A program made the translations under genes and the position numbers. Positions 28,277 to 39,487 of a DNA stretch of 64,000 bases are shown here, one piece after another. Origin of the DNA: Candidatus Bathyarchaeota archaeon (GTDB taxonomy: Archaea; Thermoproteota; Bathyarchaeia; Bathyarchaeales; Bathycorpusculaceae); the NCBI GenBank assembly GCA_026014615.1, contig JAOZHZ010000028.1, forward strand, positions 248,001-312,000, given 5' to 3'. The notes beneath the pieces are model-generated. The model searched no databases, was not told where the DNA came from, and saw nothing but the letters and a program-made list of their open reading frames with translations. Every line of letters begins with the position of its first letter. Position 1 is the first letter of the stretch.

Positions 28277-29065
28277 ATGTCTGAACATAAACCAGAGTGG
28301 CCTGAACCAGGCGACCTCGTAATTGCCACCATCGAAAGCGTAATGGATTACGGAGCCTACGCTAACCTAGACGAATATGGCAAACGCGGTTTTCTTCACA
28401 TTTCCGAGATTTCAAGCGCCCGCATAAGAAAAATCCGCGACTACGTCCGCGAAAAACAAAAAATGGTTCTTAAAGTTCTACGCGTTAACGTCGGAAAAGG
28501 GCATATTGACTTGTCACTTAGGCGGGTTACCAAACGCGAACGAATCGAAAAAATTAAAGCTTGGAAAAAGGACCGAAAAGCTGAAGTGCTTCTGCATGCG
28601 GTGGCTGAAAAAGTCGGTTTATCCAAAGATGAAGTCTACGAAAAGGCGGGGGTTATACTTGAAGAACGATACGGGTTATACGAAGGCTTCGAGAAGGCAA
28701 TTAAAGACGGCCCAGAAGCCCTAACTAAACTTGACATACCAGAAGACATCGCCCAAGCCTTTGCACAAATTGCTGAAGAACGCATCAAAATTAAAATGGT
28801 TAAAGTTAGAGGAACCTTTGAAGTCCGTTGTCCAAAACCTAACGGCGTGAAATGCGTCCAAAACGCGTTCATTGATGCCAAGAAGGCGCAGAAAGCCCGA
28901 GATGCAAAAGTTGAGTTCAGTGTGATTGCGGCTCCTCGATATAGCATGGAAGTTTTAGCGGACAATTGGAAACGTGCCGAGGATGTTCTGGAGAAAGTCG
29001 GTCAAACTGTTGTTGCAAATATTACTAAGGCAGGCGGAAAGGGCTCCTTCAAAAGAGAGAAATAA
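28277..29065 (+). CDS. eif2a: Translation initiation factor aIF2 alpha subunit
   Basis: S1 domain PEPGDLVIATIESVMDYGAYANLDEYGKRGFLHISEIS...VGKGHIDLSLRRVTKRER. Confidence 0.95.
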   Translation: MSEHKPEWPEPGDLVIATIESVMDYGAYANLDEYGKRGFLHISEISSARIRKIRDYVREKQKMVLKVLRVNVGKGHIDLSLRRVTKRERIEKIKAWKKDRKAEVLLHAVAEKVGLSKDEVYEKAGVILEERYGLYEGFEKAIKDGPEALTKLDIPEDIAQAFAQIAEERIKIKMVKVRGTFEVRCPKPNGVKCVQNAFIDAKKAQKARDAKVEFSVIAAPRYSMEVLADNWKRAEDVLEKVGQTVVANITKAGGKGSFKREK

Positions 29066-29075
29066 CTTCAACCAA

Positions 29076-31820
29076 CTAATTTTTTTTCCTAGTTTTGTTT
29101 CTGAAAATTTTTCTTATTTCCTCAGCTATAAGTATAGTACTTGTAACTAGTATTACGCTTATCCAGTCCCAGATTGTGAGGGCTACTGTACCTAATGCGG
29201 TTTGGAAAAACGGCAAATAGGTTGCTAACACCTGAAGAGCAACCGAGGTTACAATGGCTGCAAGCAGGTATTTGTTTTTGAAGAAGCCGATTTTGAAAAC
29301 TGATTTTGTACGTGAGCGGCAGTTTAAAGCGTTGAAAACTTGGAACATGGCTAAGGTTGTGAAACCAAGCGTTTGAGCACGCAGTATATTTCCCATGCTC
29401 CATTCAGTAACAAAGAACCATAGGGTTCCAACCATCATTATTACGCCGACGAACACTGTATTCAACACAATTTCACGGTTGATTATTTTTTCGTCCACGG
29501 CTTTTGGAGGTTCATTCATCACGTCGCCCTCTTTAGGTTCCATCGCCAAAGTCACATCTAAGAGCCCATCAGTTACCAAGTTCACCCAGAGAATCTGTAC
29601 GGGCGTGAAAATCAAGGGAGCAGTGGGCAAAAGCAGAAGTGCTGTTAGAACAGTCATTATTTCTCCAGTGTTTGTAGATATAAGGTATTTGACGACTTTT
29701 TGGATATTTTGGAAAACAACCCGTCCTTCCTCGATAGCGTTAACGATGCTTGCAAAATTATCGTCGGCTAAAACCATGTCAGCTGTTTCTTTGGTTACAT
29801 CGGTTCCTGTAATTCCCATGGAAATACCAATTTGAGCTGCCTTCAACGCAGGGGCATCATTTACCCCGTCCCCAGTCATGGCTACTATGTGACCTCTCCG
29901 CCGCAGTGACTCCACAATTCGGTGCTTATCAGAGGGAGAAACCCGCGCGAAAACAGACGCCTCATTTATCACTTCATCGAGTTCTTCATCGCTAACATCT
30001 CTGATTTCAGCACCGCTGAAAATCTTGGAATTTTCGTCTAAAAGTCCGATCTGTTTAGCTATCGCTTCTGCCGTAAGCTTGTGGTCGCCCGTAGCCATGA
30101 TAACCTTTATTCCAGCTTTTTTGCATCTTCGAACTGCCTCTTTAGCCTCAGGACGAGGGGGGTCTATCATTCCAACAAGACCAATGAAAATAAGTTTGAG
30201 CTTCTTGTTTTGGATTCTTGTTTTGACTTTTTCTGTTTCTTCTTCAGATATGTTTTTTTGGTAAGCCACTGCTAGCACTCGTAAAGCTTGGCTAGCCATA
30301 TCTTCGTTGACAGCTAAAACTTGTTCTTTTATTTTATCTGTTAATCTTCTTTCTTCGCCTTCTAAGTAGACCGCAGAACACATTTCCAGAATCTCTTCTG
30401 GAGCGCCCTTAGCGAAAGCAACAACAGCATCTCCAGATTCTCTGTGGAACGTAACCATATATTTTGTTTTAGAGCTAAAAGGGATCTCATCCGTTCTGGA
30501 GAAATCTTCCTCAAGCTCGTCTTTTCTCAATCCAGCTTTAGCTGCTGCCACTACAAGGGCGCCTTCAGTAGGGTCACCCCGAATCTCCCATTTGTAACCC
30601 GCCTTATCTTCATGGTCTCTAAGCCGAGAATCATTACATAGGGCAACCGTCTGAAGCAGAAGCTGAACAGCAGAGTCTTCGTTCACAGAAATTGGTTTAC
30701 CATCTTCTTTGAAGGTTCCCTCAGGCTCGAAACCAACTCCTGTAACCTCAATGATTCTGTCAAGCAAAAAAAGTTGTCTAACAGTCATCTGGTTTGTGGT
30801 CAACGTCCCCGTTTTATCGGTGCATATAACGGTTGCTGAGCCCAATGTGTCCACCGCTTGAAGTCTTCGGATTATGGCGTTACGGGCAGCCATTCGGTTC
30901 ACACCAATGGCTAAAGTTATAGTTACCACTGCAGGTAGCCCTTCTGGGATTGCTGATATGGCAGCTGCCAAAGCAAACAGAAATATTTCGTAAAAGTCAA
31001 AGCCATAGAGGAGACCAACAATCAGCACAGCAAGGCTTGAAATTAAAGCGAACAGACCAAGCTTTTTTGTTAAGTTGGATATGCGGTATTGAATGGGAGT
31101 CTTCGTTTTTTCGGTTGTCTGTATTAGTTCAGCGATTCCTCCTATCTCCGTAGACATACCCGTTGAGACCACGAGGGCTTTTCCTCTTCCTTGAGTGACA
31201 ATTGTTCCAGAGTACACCATGTTTTCTCGGTCGGCCACTGGCAACGTTGTTTCTAAGGGTCCGCTAGTTTTTCCTACAGGCAACGACTCGCCAGTAAGCA
31301 TAGATTCATCTATTTCCAAATTAATAGCTTCTATAACACGCGCATCCGCAGGAACCTTATCACCCGTATTCAGAAGTATGACGTCACCAGGCACTAATTC
31401 GCTGGTTTTCACCCTGAACTCAATGCAGCCTCGCTTATCTTGGCAATCACGAATCACATCTGCTTCTGAGGCACTAATCGATTTTAAATTTTGAATTGAA
31501 GTCTCAGCTTTATACTCTTGGAAAAACCCGATCAGTGTGTTGAAAATAATGACTATAGCAATAACTAACGTATCAATAATGTGTCCTAAATACAACGAAA
31601 GTAAAGCAGCTGCAAGAAGCACGCCAACCAATGGATTCTTTAGCTGAGCAAAAAGCAGCGTCCACCAACTAACCTTTTTTTCCTCTATTAACGTGTTTGG
31701 ACCATAATGGTCAAGCCTTTTTTTTGCTTCAGCTATAGACAGCCCCGTTTCGCTGCTTTCAAGTCTGCTAAAGGACTCTTCAACCCCTAAGTTATACCAA
31801 TTTGGCTCTTCTTCATTCAT
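29076..31820 (-). CDS. P2-type cation (Ca2+-like) transporting ATPase
   Basis: DKTGTLTTNQM, TGES, MTGDGVNDAPALKAAQIGISMG, 914 aa. Confidence 0.93.
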   Translation of the reverse strand: MNEEEPNWYNLGVEESFSRLESSETGLSIAEAKKRLDHYGPNTLIEEKKVSWWTLLFAQLKNPLVGVLLAAALLSLYLGHIIDTLVIAIVIIFNTLIGFFQEYKAETSIQNLKSISASEADVIRDCQDKRGCIEFRVKTSELVPGDVILLNTGDKVPADARVIEAINLEIDESMLTGESLPVGKTSGPLETTLPVADRENMVYSGTIVTQGRGKALVVSTGMSTEIGGIAELIQTTEKTKTPIQYRISNLTKKLGLFALISSLAVLIVGLLYGFDFYEIFLFALAAAISAIPEGLPAVVTITLAIGVNRMAARNAIIRRLQAVDTLGSATVICTDKTGTLTTNQMTVRQLFLLDRIIEVTGVGFEPEGTFKEDGKPISVNEDSAVQLLLQTVALCNDSRLRDHEDKAGYKWEIRGDPTEGALVVAAAKAGLRKDELEEDFSRTDEIPFSSKTKYMVTFHRESGDAVVAFAKGAPEEILEMCSAVYLEGEERRLTDKIKEQVLAVNEDMASQALRVLAVAYQKNISEEETEKVKTRIQNKKLKLIFIGLVGMIDPPRPEAKEAVRRCKKAGIKVIMATGDHKLTAEAIAKQIGLLDENSKIFSGAEIRDVSDEELDEVINEASVFARVSPSDKHRIVESLRRRGHIVAMTGDGVNDAPALKAAQIGISMGITGTDVTKETADMVLADDNFASIVNAIEEGRVVFQNIQKVVKYLISTNTGEIMTVLTALLLLPTAPLIFTPVQILWVNLVTDGLLDVTLAMEPKEGDVMNEPPKAVDEKIINREIVLNTVFVGVIMMVGTLWFFVTEWSMGNILRAQTLGFTTLAMFQVFNALNCRSRTKSVFKIGFFKNKYLLAAIVTSVALQVLATYLPFFQTALGTVALTIWDWISVILVTSTILIAEEIRKIFRNKTRKKN

Positions 31821-32131
31821 GGTTTAAACCCTCTGAAAAGGAAAAGGCATCTGAAGCACCAACAGATACTCACATAACACACTGAGAACATCGCTGACTA
31901 CTAAGAATCAAACTTCTTTGTGCGCCTAATAATCTTATAATCTATTAATGAGTGTTATGCATTCGTTCTAACTTCATGTTAAAAATGAAAACAATACCCT
32001 TAAATCTATTTCAGTTCCGTATTGAAAATACGTTTTCACTTAGAAAGGTTCCGAAAGCCTTGGACCAAAACAAAAAAGATGTTGCTGAAAGGCAAAACTG
32101 TCCGTTGAAAAACGTTCAGCATTACCTAAAC

Positions 32132-32524
32132 TTAGTCCACTTTGATTTGTTTGGAGTACTGCCAGAGACCGTGTATGTTGCACAGCGAAACCGCGATTAT
32201 CGTGCCTGGCTTGCTGGTTTTCATCCATGCCGTTACCTTGTGATGAGTGTAAACCGTGCTGGTGTCGGGTCCTTTAACTGAGGCTCCGTGACTGTTGAAT
32301 GCGAATTTACCTATTTGGCAAGGGAATTTTTCTCCTTCGGGAAGGAAGTAAAGCGATATCCAGCATATGTGATGTGCAGTTGTGTTAGGGTGCGCAACCT
32401 CTTTGCCTATAGCTACGGTGACTTCGAAGAACTTGTCTGCTTTGACAGAGTCTGGGCATTCAACTACTGGCACGTGTTTCTCGGATTTCCAATCTGATTC
32501 CTGAATCAATTCACTAATCTTCAT
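32132..32524 (-). CDS. Superoxide reductase (neelaredoxin/desulfoferrodoxin family)
   Basis: EKHVPVV, HPNTTAHHICWI, CNIHGLW. ATG preceded by GGAGGTGA supports a start at 32524. Confidence 0.9.
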   Translation of the reverse strand: MKISELIQESDWKSEKHVPVVECPDSVKADKFFEVTVAIGKEVAHPNTTAHHICWISLYFLPEGEKFPCQIGKFAFNSHGASVKGPDTSTVYTHHKVTAWMKTSKPGTIIAVSLCNIHGLWQYSKQIKVD

Positions 32525-32898
32525 TATTTCACCTCCACAGGCTTCGATGGCGTTAAGGTTACTTTGGGTTAACTTCAGTTTCTTCCAGAAGATGCCCAAA
32601 CATTACCTCGCGGCAGTCATAAACGTGGATTAATACTCTTTAGAGAGAAGGTTTCACAAATATATCTTGTTTCCCCTTCTTCTCACTAATAGACACGGAA
32701 AGAACCCTGCAAAGCCACGGTTACTAAGCAAATTTTTTCAAAAGGTGCTCATAAAAATTCGAAACCATTTTTTGATAGACAAAGTAGGATAAATAAACTG
32801 AATAAGTTATAGCGTACTGGTGTTTGGCAGGTTTTGAGTGGTCAATACTTTTTTATTTACTAACCTTAAATATGGGTGTCAGAGTTTATGGTGATGCA

Positions 32899-33279
32899 AT
32901 GTCTGTTAAGCAGTTGCTTACTTTCAAAAAGGCAGTTGGCATATTGGTGATTGCAGCTTTAGCGGTTGCTATAACCGTTTTGGCAGCCCCCTCTCTTGTG
33001 TCCTTTTTTGAAGGGTCATCAGACGAATCGGAATGCACCACTTTGAACTTGGCTTTATTTCAATCAGTTAACTACAGCCATGGAGACACTCAGTACGTGT
33101 TTAGTTACCGCTCCGCAGTTGCAGGTCAACAAAACCTGTTCTATTTAACTTCTGGGGACCAAACGCGAAGCTTCCTAGCCCTCACAGGAGCTACTTATAC
33201 TGACTTAGGACTAGAAATCAAGGTGTCCGTAGCTAACGAAGGACTCATAGTTTTAATGGTGAAACCATCAGCAGCGTAG
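32899..33279 (+). CDS. Small membrane/secreted protein
   Basis: MSVKQLLTFKKAVGILVIAALAVAITVL hydrophobic N-terminus; internal ATG preferred over the TTG at 32824. Confidence 0.5.
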   Translation: MSVKQLLTFKKAVGILVIAALAVAITVLAAPSLVSFFEGSSDESECTTLNLALFQSVNYSHGDTQYVFSYRSAVAGQQNLFYLTSGDQTRSFLALTGATYTDLGLEIKVSVANEGLIVLMVKPSAA

Positions 33280-34180
33280 ACGAAAAAGCCCTGCAGCTTT
33301 GAGTTGCTTGCGCAATTAGCTTGGCAAGATTCATTTTTTTTGGTTCAAGAAATTCTTTACGCATCACGGCGGGAAGCGGAGGTAAAATCTTTTCCTCAGT
33401 GAACTCTTTCTTCACAAGCTCTGTAACCTCGGATTTGATGAACTCTCCATTTTCGGCGTTGTCAACCCAAAATAACGCTTCAACTTCAGTTGTCCACTCT
33501 TTATCTCGAACAAGGAACCGAAGTTCTCGCTTACGTTTCTCATCAACCACAACATGCTTGTAGTTAAGCAGCACTTTACGAATTACGTTTTTAACCAGAG
33601 AAACCTCAAAAATGTAGTCAACGGCAAAAACCAGCGTAACAACTGTTTCCTTGCCGCCTCCAGTTAGGTTAACTATGCGTTCTTTGAGTACGACCGAGTT
33701 GGGGATGATTATCATGTTGCGGTCGTAGGTTTTCAGAGTCGTGGTTCGTAAACTCAGTTCGGTGACGACGCCCTTCATTTCGCCCACGGCAATGACGTCG
33801 CCGATTTTGTAGGTTTTACCTGAGAATATTAGTAGCCCTGAAACCCAGTTTTCAATAATATCTTTCAAGGCAAACCCAATGACTAATGCCCCTACGCCCA
33901 ATCCTGCTAGTATGCCTGTTATGTCAACATTAAACGTCCACAGGATCAAAACCAGCGCGATTGAGTAACTGAATATTTGAACAAACCGTTGAATGTTAGA
34001 GAGTATTCTTTTTCTGTCTGGGTTTTTTTCGTCAACTATTGTTAGCATTACTCGGTTGACGGCTTTTACGAGAATTACGGCAACGGCAGCTATCAATAAG
34101 GAAGTGAGAATCTGAACTGGAAGCGCAGGGTCAAGTTCAACCATCTTTGCATCACATTGGTGAGCGTTTTCGTAGGGCAC
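33245..34180 (-). CDS. Small-conductance mechanosensitive channel (MscS family)
   Basis: GLGVGALVIGFALKDIIENWVSGLLIFSGKTYKIGDVIAVGEMKGVVTELSLRTTTLKTYDRNMIIIPNSV. Confidence 0.93.
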   Translation of the reverse strand: MPYENAHQCDAKMVELDPALPVQILTSLLIAAVAVILVKAVNRVMLTIVDEKNPDRKRILSNIQRFVQIFSYSIALVLILWTFNVDITGILAGLGVGALVIGFALKDIIENWVSGLLIFSGKTYKIGDVIAVGEMKGVVTELSLRTTTLKTYDRNMIIIPNSVVLKERIVNLTGGGKETVVTLVFAVDYIFEVSLVKNVIRKVLLNYKHVVVDEKRKRELRFLVRDKEWTTEVEALFWVDNAENGEFIKSEVTELVKKEFTEEKILPPLPAVMRKEFLEPKKMNLAKLIAQATQSCRAFSSTLLMVSPLKL

Positions 34181-34362
34181 ACTCAGATTGTTTAACCTTG
34201 TATAAATGAATGCCCTATTTTTTCATCATTTGTATGCTAACAGGCAAAGATTTGATGTGCGAAACCGAGTTGGAAATCTGCTTAGCTCCAGTTTGCAAGA
34301 AGTATTAAATCAATTCCTCAGGTAGATAGGAGCTACATCATGAATAAGGGGACATTTGAAAA

Positions 34363-34734
34363 ATGGTTAGAAGGTCAATATTTAATCAGATATTTAGAGA
34401 AATGCAGAACATCCATCTACGTCTTGACGACCTCGAAAACAGCATGTCAAGCTGGAATCCGCAGCCGATGGAAATCAGCGAATCCAAATTAATCGCTTTA
34501 CCTGACCACCTTCGACGGACATATCTGGTTGTTGTTTCCAAAGGCGAATGCAGCGCCATTCACGTCTCGAACCAGACTGGGCGATGCCGTGCTATTGAAA
34601 GCAACTATCTCAACCAATTATCACGTATGGGCTGGCTGAACAAGCGTCGCGTTTGTAAAACCACGCATTTCCGTGCAGTCTCAGAAAAGATGCTTAGAAA
34701 CACTGAAGATGAAACGGAAGACTTGCTTGCCTAA
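34363..34734 (+). CDS. Probable winged-helix protein, 123 aa
   Basis: LPDHLRRTYLVVVSKGECSAIHVSNQTGRCRAIESNYLNQLSRMGWLNKRR, HTH-like. Confidence 0.5.
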   Translation: MVRRSIFNQIFREMQNIHLRLDDLENSMSSWNPQPMEISESKLIALPDHLRRTYLVVVSKGECSAIHVSNQTGRCRAIESNYLNQLSRMGWLNKRRVCKTTHFRAVSEKMLRNTEDETEDLLA

Positions 34735-34841
34735 TGTGCCTAATAAGCAAAGCCACCGTAGGGGACCTGTAGGCGGCTAAGAGGAGCCTGCACAGTTACC
34801 GTTAAAAGCATCCGCAAAACTATAGTCTGCTGGTGACTTGA

Positions 34842-35189
34842 ATGGGTTCCCCGCCATTATCTCTTGAGGCTGTCCAGAAAGCCGTGGATGATTGGATTAA
34901 CCAATTTGAGGAGGGTTACTGGCCGCCTTTGTCGATGCTTGCCGCCGTGGTTGAAGAGGCAGGCGAGTTGGCAAGGTAAATCAACGACCGCGAAGGCTTC
35001 AAGAAGAAACGTGTACCTGAAGACGGCGCTTTGGGGTTGGAGCTTGCCGACTTGCTTTTCAGTTTGGTCTGCATTGCAAACTACTACAATGTTGATTTGG
35101 CTGAAGCCTTCAAGGCGGTGCTGGAAAAATATTCAAAGCGTGATATGGAACGTTGGACAAAAAAGAAAGGGGCATCGACGCCGACCTAA
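34842..35189 (+). pseudogene. MazG-like nucleotide pyrophosphohydrolase with in-frame TAA (34977-34979)
   Basis: ...LAAVVEEAGELAR*INDREGFKKKRVPEDGALGLELADLLFSLVCIANYYNVDLAEAFKAVLEKYSKRDMERW; EExxE...ExxD motif frame continuous across the TAA. Confidence 0.8.
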
Positions 35190-35264
35190 GTTTCGATAAA
35201 CAGATTGGCTCGCTGCCCAACTCTTTAACTAACTGTGGCCTCAAAAAGAAGAGGGGACAGTTCT

Positions 35265-38200
35265 TTACCGTTTCTTGAGGAAAACCACCGTAGCTACACC
35301 TATCGCTGATGCCGCTGTTACGCCTGCTATAACGTAGATTACCCAAGAGGGCAAAGAATCCGTATTGTTCTCGTTAGGTGTGGGTGTTGGTGTTTGCGTA
35401 GGTGAAGTGGGACTGGCGGAAGGTGTCGATGTGGGTTGATGCGTTTGGTTAGGTGAACTTGTCGGTGTCGGAGAAGGCGTAGGAGTAGTAGTTAGTGTAG
35501 GTGTAGGTGATGGTGTTGGGGTAGGTGATGGTGTTGGTGTGGGTGTTGCAGTTGCCTTAGGGGTGGCTGACGGTGTCGGTGTAGGTGTAACTTTGGTGAA
35601 CGATGCTACTATGGTGTGGGATTCAGCGATTGGGCTGAACGTGTAAGTGCTTTCCGCTATGTTGTCAAGGACTGATTTTCCATCGACCCGAACATCTAAG
35701 ATAGTATAGCCCGCATCTGGGACCAAGGTGAAGCTGGGTTTTTCGCCAAAATTAACTGAAACGTTTCCAAAGGAAGAAATTTGACCGCCAGAACCCTCAA
35801 CCGAAGCTGTGATGGTGAAGTTCGTAAGTTCGAATGATGCGGATATGGTATGTGACTCAGTTATGTTGCTGAAAGTCCAGTTGACTACTGCACCTTGTGG
35901 AACTCCGTCGACGGTGACGTTTGAGATGGTATACCCTGTGTTTGGTTTTATGGTGAAGGTTTGGTTGCTGCTGTAGGTGACGTTTACTGAACCGCTTGGG
36001 CTGACTGCGCCGTCTGCGCTTGCTGTTGCATTGATTATGTAGGTGTTGATTGCGAAGGTTGCGGATATGTTGTGGGCTGTTTGCACGTTGCTGAACTGGT
36101 ATGTGGTAACGGCGCCGACTGATTTGCCGTCCACCAGAACATCAACTACATGGTAGCCCCCGTTAGGCTTTATGGTGAAGCTTTGGCTACTTCCAGAACT
36201 CACCTTAACTGCACCTGAGGGACTAATTGTTCCGTTAGCGGTTTCTAAGACTGTGATTGTGTATTTAGGTGGAGCAGCAGGTGGCGGTACGTATGGTGTT
36301 CCTCCGCCGGTTGATTTGAAGTTAGCTTGCAAAGTGCCGGGTCCATTGAGGGTTGCAGTTGTAGAAGCTGCCGAAGGTGACGCTATGGTTATGTCTCCCG
36401 TTTTAGTCCACGATTCAAATTTGTATCCAGAGTTAGCCGTTGCCGATACTGGTAGGTCTCCAGCATTTACCCACACGTCAGTGCCTGAGGGAGTGGTTGT
36501 TCCAGTAGAGGAGGGATTGACGTTGAACGTTACCTGATACTGGGTTTGGTAGGTTATGCTTTGGGTGGTTTGTGATGGAACCTCAATTGTTCCCGATGTT
36601 ATGGATGCCTTGTATCTGACGCCTGCTTCGCCTGATACGTCGGTTGAAGTGCTCCATGGGTAGCTTCCTTCTTCTACATCGCTGAACACAATGGTGGATG
36701 ACGTTGAACTCTTCGTTTCTTCTTTGAACGTTACACTCCACAATGTTTCAGAGGGCAACCCTTCTTGTGCGAAGGTAACTTGATAAACCTCCGCAACCGC
36801 TTTAACCTGAACCTCAATCACGTTTGAAGCTTTTGTCATTTCGGCTTGGTCTGTAACCTGCAGTTTAAACCGCCAAAGTCCCGCCGCAGTGGAAGCGTCA
36901 GTATGGAACGCATACGTTTCTGAGGTTGCACCCCATATAGGCGCGAAGTTGTCCGAGTCAGGAGCTTTTACCCACCACCGATATGCATAAGGTAAGCTGC
37001 CGCCTGAAAGGTCTGTAACGGTTAGCGTGGAGCTTTGACCTTGGTCTACGGTTTCAGATGAGGCTGAAATTGTAGGGGCGCTCAATTCCGTGTTCACTGT
37101 GCCTAAGGCGGTGTTAGATGTGGCTGTATCTGAATCGCCGTCGCTTACTATGACATAAATTGCGTAATCACCTACCACGATAGGTGAAAACTCGAAATTT
37201 GAAGTGGTCACATCTGAGAGTTTCTCGTCGTTTAGGTACCATTCATACGAGTAGGGTGATGTACCTCCAAAAACAAAGGCGTTAAATGTTCGACTTTGAC
37301 CCACATCCAATGGTCCTCCCGTAGGTATCACAGAAACAGACAACTTATCGTCTGCAGGGTACACCATTAAAGATGCAGCTGAACTACTAAGGGTATCTGG
37401 GGCGTATTTGCTGTCGCCGTTGTACACTGCCCTAAGCAAGTGTATGCCAAATGTTGGAGGTGTATAGGAGGCGGAGGCTAAGCCGTCCCCGTCTAAAGGT
37501 TTGTCGAAAGCAAATGTGCTCCATGTGGAGCCGTCGTCGGTTGAAACTTGAAAATTAACGAAACCTTGGGGGGTATCTTCTGAGCCAGAAACAGTAACAG
37601 TCGCAGTCACGGGGGTATCTACGGTGACCGAGTCGGCGCTTAAGGTAGGAGCAGACACTTCAGCGATGAGGGTGTTGGAAGCGTATGTAGCAGTTAAAGT
37701 ATGGTCAGACTGGACATCAGTGAAGCTTACCGTTTGACCCGCAGGTGAAGTAACTTCTACCTGCTTAGAATCCACCGTTATACTTTCGATATGGTAGCCG
37801 TTATCGGGTTTTATTAGGAAATCTTGGCTGCCTCCGTAAAAGACCGTTGTTGTTCCCGGAATAATCTTTCCAGAGGCGCTTTGAGTAACAGCTATTGTAT
37901 AGAGGTTAGGTTCAAAGAATGCAGCAATCTTGTGCTGCACCTCAGGGTCTTGCGGTAACAAAGTCAACGGGTTGTCTCGTATAAAGAAGATGTCGTCGTA
38001 AGCCCAACCATCAAAGTAACAGCCTTCATCAGGGGTTGCTGAAATCGTTAAAGACCCATCGACGTTGAGTTGCCCAGGTGGGGGGTCAATTACGCCGCCA
38101 AATGAATCATGTATCTCAATTGACACAGACCAAGTTTGAGGTCCCGGGACCAGTTGTGCCATTTCACGAATCATTCCCCAATTCAAATATGCAGGGCTTC

Positions 38201-38972
38201 CCTGATCAACGGTGCCGCCGACGATGAAACTTGTGCCTGTGATGCCGCGTTCCTTGAACATTGGCCAAGCAACACTGTAATCAGTAACGTGGCCGTCATC
38301 GAAGTTGAAAGTGACAACGGCTATGGTGCCATCGTAGGCATCGTAAGCTTGGCGCATCGTCATCACGGAAAGCTGTCCTGAATTCTGTAACTCAACTGCG
38401 TAATCAAGAACTTGTTCCAGCAATTCGGGTGTAATATCCCAGGGTCCGGGAGAATCCACTATTTGATGCGTAAACAGGTTCAGCAACCCTTTTTCCTGAA
38501 CAGTAACATCGATGAGAGATTTGATTTGGCTAAATGTTGAGTCTGCTTGCATACTTAAGGAGCCTAAAGAATACCAGTCGGATACGGGGTACGTTTCAGG
38601 GTTATTGCCGTTTCCAGCTCGTCTTCCGCTCAACCGGTGATTTTCCAATGCGCTAATAACTCGGCTGTCAAAGTCACTATTCGGGTAAGCCAAATGCAGC
38701 GGCGGCGGCAAACCATATGATTGAAAACGTTCATCAATTATCGTAAGTTCATTTAAGATTTCTTCATCCGTTAACTCCGTAAGGCTTGAATGCGTGTAGG
38801 TGTGGTCTTCAAAATTCCATGCAGGAGAAGATACCTGACCAGCTTTTGCCGTAGGAACCAAGACAGGAAGACAAAAAACACTAAACACTAAGAGGGTAAC
38901 AAAAACGATGCTTGCGGCATTGTTGGCCTTTTTAGAAATTGCAGATAAAATCATCTTTAATTCACCAATCAT
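35265..38972 (-). CDS. Giant membrane-anchored surface protein: permuted polysaccharide deacetylase-like domain, Ig-like domains, InlB-type repeats
   Basis: [49 protein letters not shown], repeated [40 protein letters not shown].., TP-rich linker, C-terminal TM. Confidence 0.85.
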   Translation of the reverse strand: MIGELKMILSAISKKANNAASIVFVTLLVFSVFCLPVLVPTAKAGQVSSPAWNFEDHTYTHSSLTELTDEEILNELTIIDERFQSYGLPPPLHLAYPNSDFDSRVISALENHRLSGRRAGNGNNPETYPVSDWYSLGSLSMQADSTFSQIKSLIDVTVQEKGLLNLFTHQIVDSPGPWDITPELLEQVLDYAVELQNSGQLSVMTMRQAYDAYDGTIAVVTFNFDDGHVTDYSVAWPMFKERGITGTSFIVGGTVDQGSPAYLNWGMIREMAQLVPGPQTWSVSIEIHDSFGGVIDPPPGQLNVDGSLTISATPDEGCYFDGWAYDDIFFIRDNPLTLLPQDPEVQHKIAAFFEPNLYTIAVTQSASGKIIPGTTTVFYGGSQDFLIKPDNGYHIESITVDSKQVEVTSPAGQTVSFTDVQSDHTLTATYASNTLIAEVSAPTLSADSVTVDTPVTATVTVSGSEDTPQGFVNFQVSTDDGSTWSTFAFDKPLDGDGLASASYTPPTFGIHLLRAVYNGDSKYAPDTLSSSAASLMVYPADDKLSVSVIPTGGPLDVGQSRTFNAFVFGGTSPYSYEWYLNDEKLSDVTTSNFEFSPIVVGDYAIYVIVSDGDSDTATSNTALGTVNTELSAPTISASSETVDQGQSSTLTVTDLSGGSLPYAYRWWVKAPDSDNFAPIWGATSETYAFHTDASTAAGLWRFKLQVTDQAEMTKASNVIEVQVKAVAEVYQVTFAQEGLPSETLWSVTFKEETKSSTSSTIVFSDVEEGSYPWSTSTDVSGEAGVRYKASITSGTIEVPSQTTQSITYQTQYQVTFNVNPSSTGTTTPSGTDVWVNAGDLPVSATANSGYKFESWTKTGDITIASPSAASTTATLNGPGTLQANFKSTGGGTPYVPPPAAPPKYTITVLETANGTISPSGAVKVSSGSSQSFTIKPNGGYHVVDVLVDGKSVGAVTTYQFSNVQTAHNISATFAINTYIINATASADGAVSPSGSVNVTYSSNQTFTIKPNTGYTISNVTVDGVPQGAVVNWTFSNITESHTISASFELTNFTITASVEGSGGQISSFGNVSVNFGEKPSFTLVPDAGYTILDVRVDGKSVLDNIAESTYTFSPIAESHTIVASFTKVTPTPTPSATPKATATPTPTPSPTPTPSPTPTLTTTPTPSPTPTSSPNQTHQPTSTPSASPTSPTQTPTPTPNENNTDSLPSWVIYVIAGVTAASAIGVATVVFLKKR

Positions 38973-39487
38973 GTTTCACCAAAATGCAGTTACTTCAAAA
39001 CTTGGTATTCTCAAAACTGGCGTTAAATAGTTAAAGCTGACTCCTTTTGTAAACAAAACAAAATGTGTGGAAAATTGACTGAATTTTTTATACACAAAAA
39101 CCACCTGACTTTGAATACTACCTCTATTGAAAAGTTTTTAAGATAATGTGACTGCCACAAGACAACAACAAATGTTTAATTTCAAGAAGCCTGATTGGCA
39201 ACAAAAAATGTTACCGCTCCGCAAAACCGAAGCGCTCCTTCGAAGTGGGTGTCCACGAATCAATTTGGAACCGGTAGGATTCTCTTCATAATTTTGGGGT
39301 GGAAAAAATTGAAAGCGGGCAACAGACATAAAGGCTAGAACGCGTACATAGATTAAGACAAAGAGTCTAGCCATTGCTTTCCTGCCATACAGATACTGAA
39401 GGTAAAGTATTCAATCTTTGAGAGCGCTTTTCGCGTTGGTTCGCAGAAGGGGAATTTTGGTGATGAACACAAAAAAGGATTGTTGAT

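Noticed and set aside
35390-35600. Short GT-rich tandem repeats
   Set aside because: They encode the [12 protein letters not shown] linker of the surface protein, ordinary low-complexity coding sequence and not a CRISPR or satellite.
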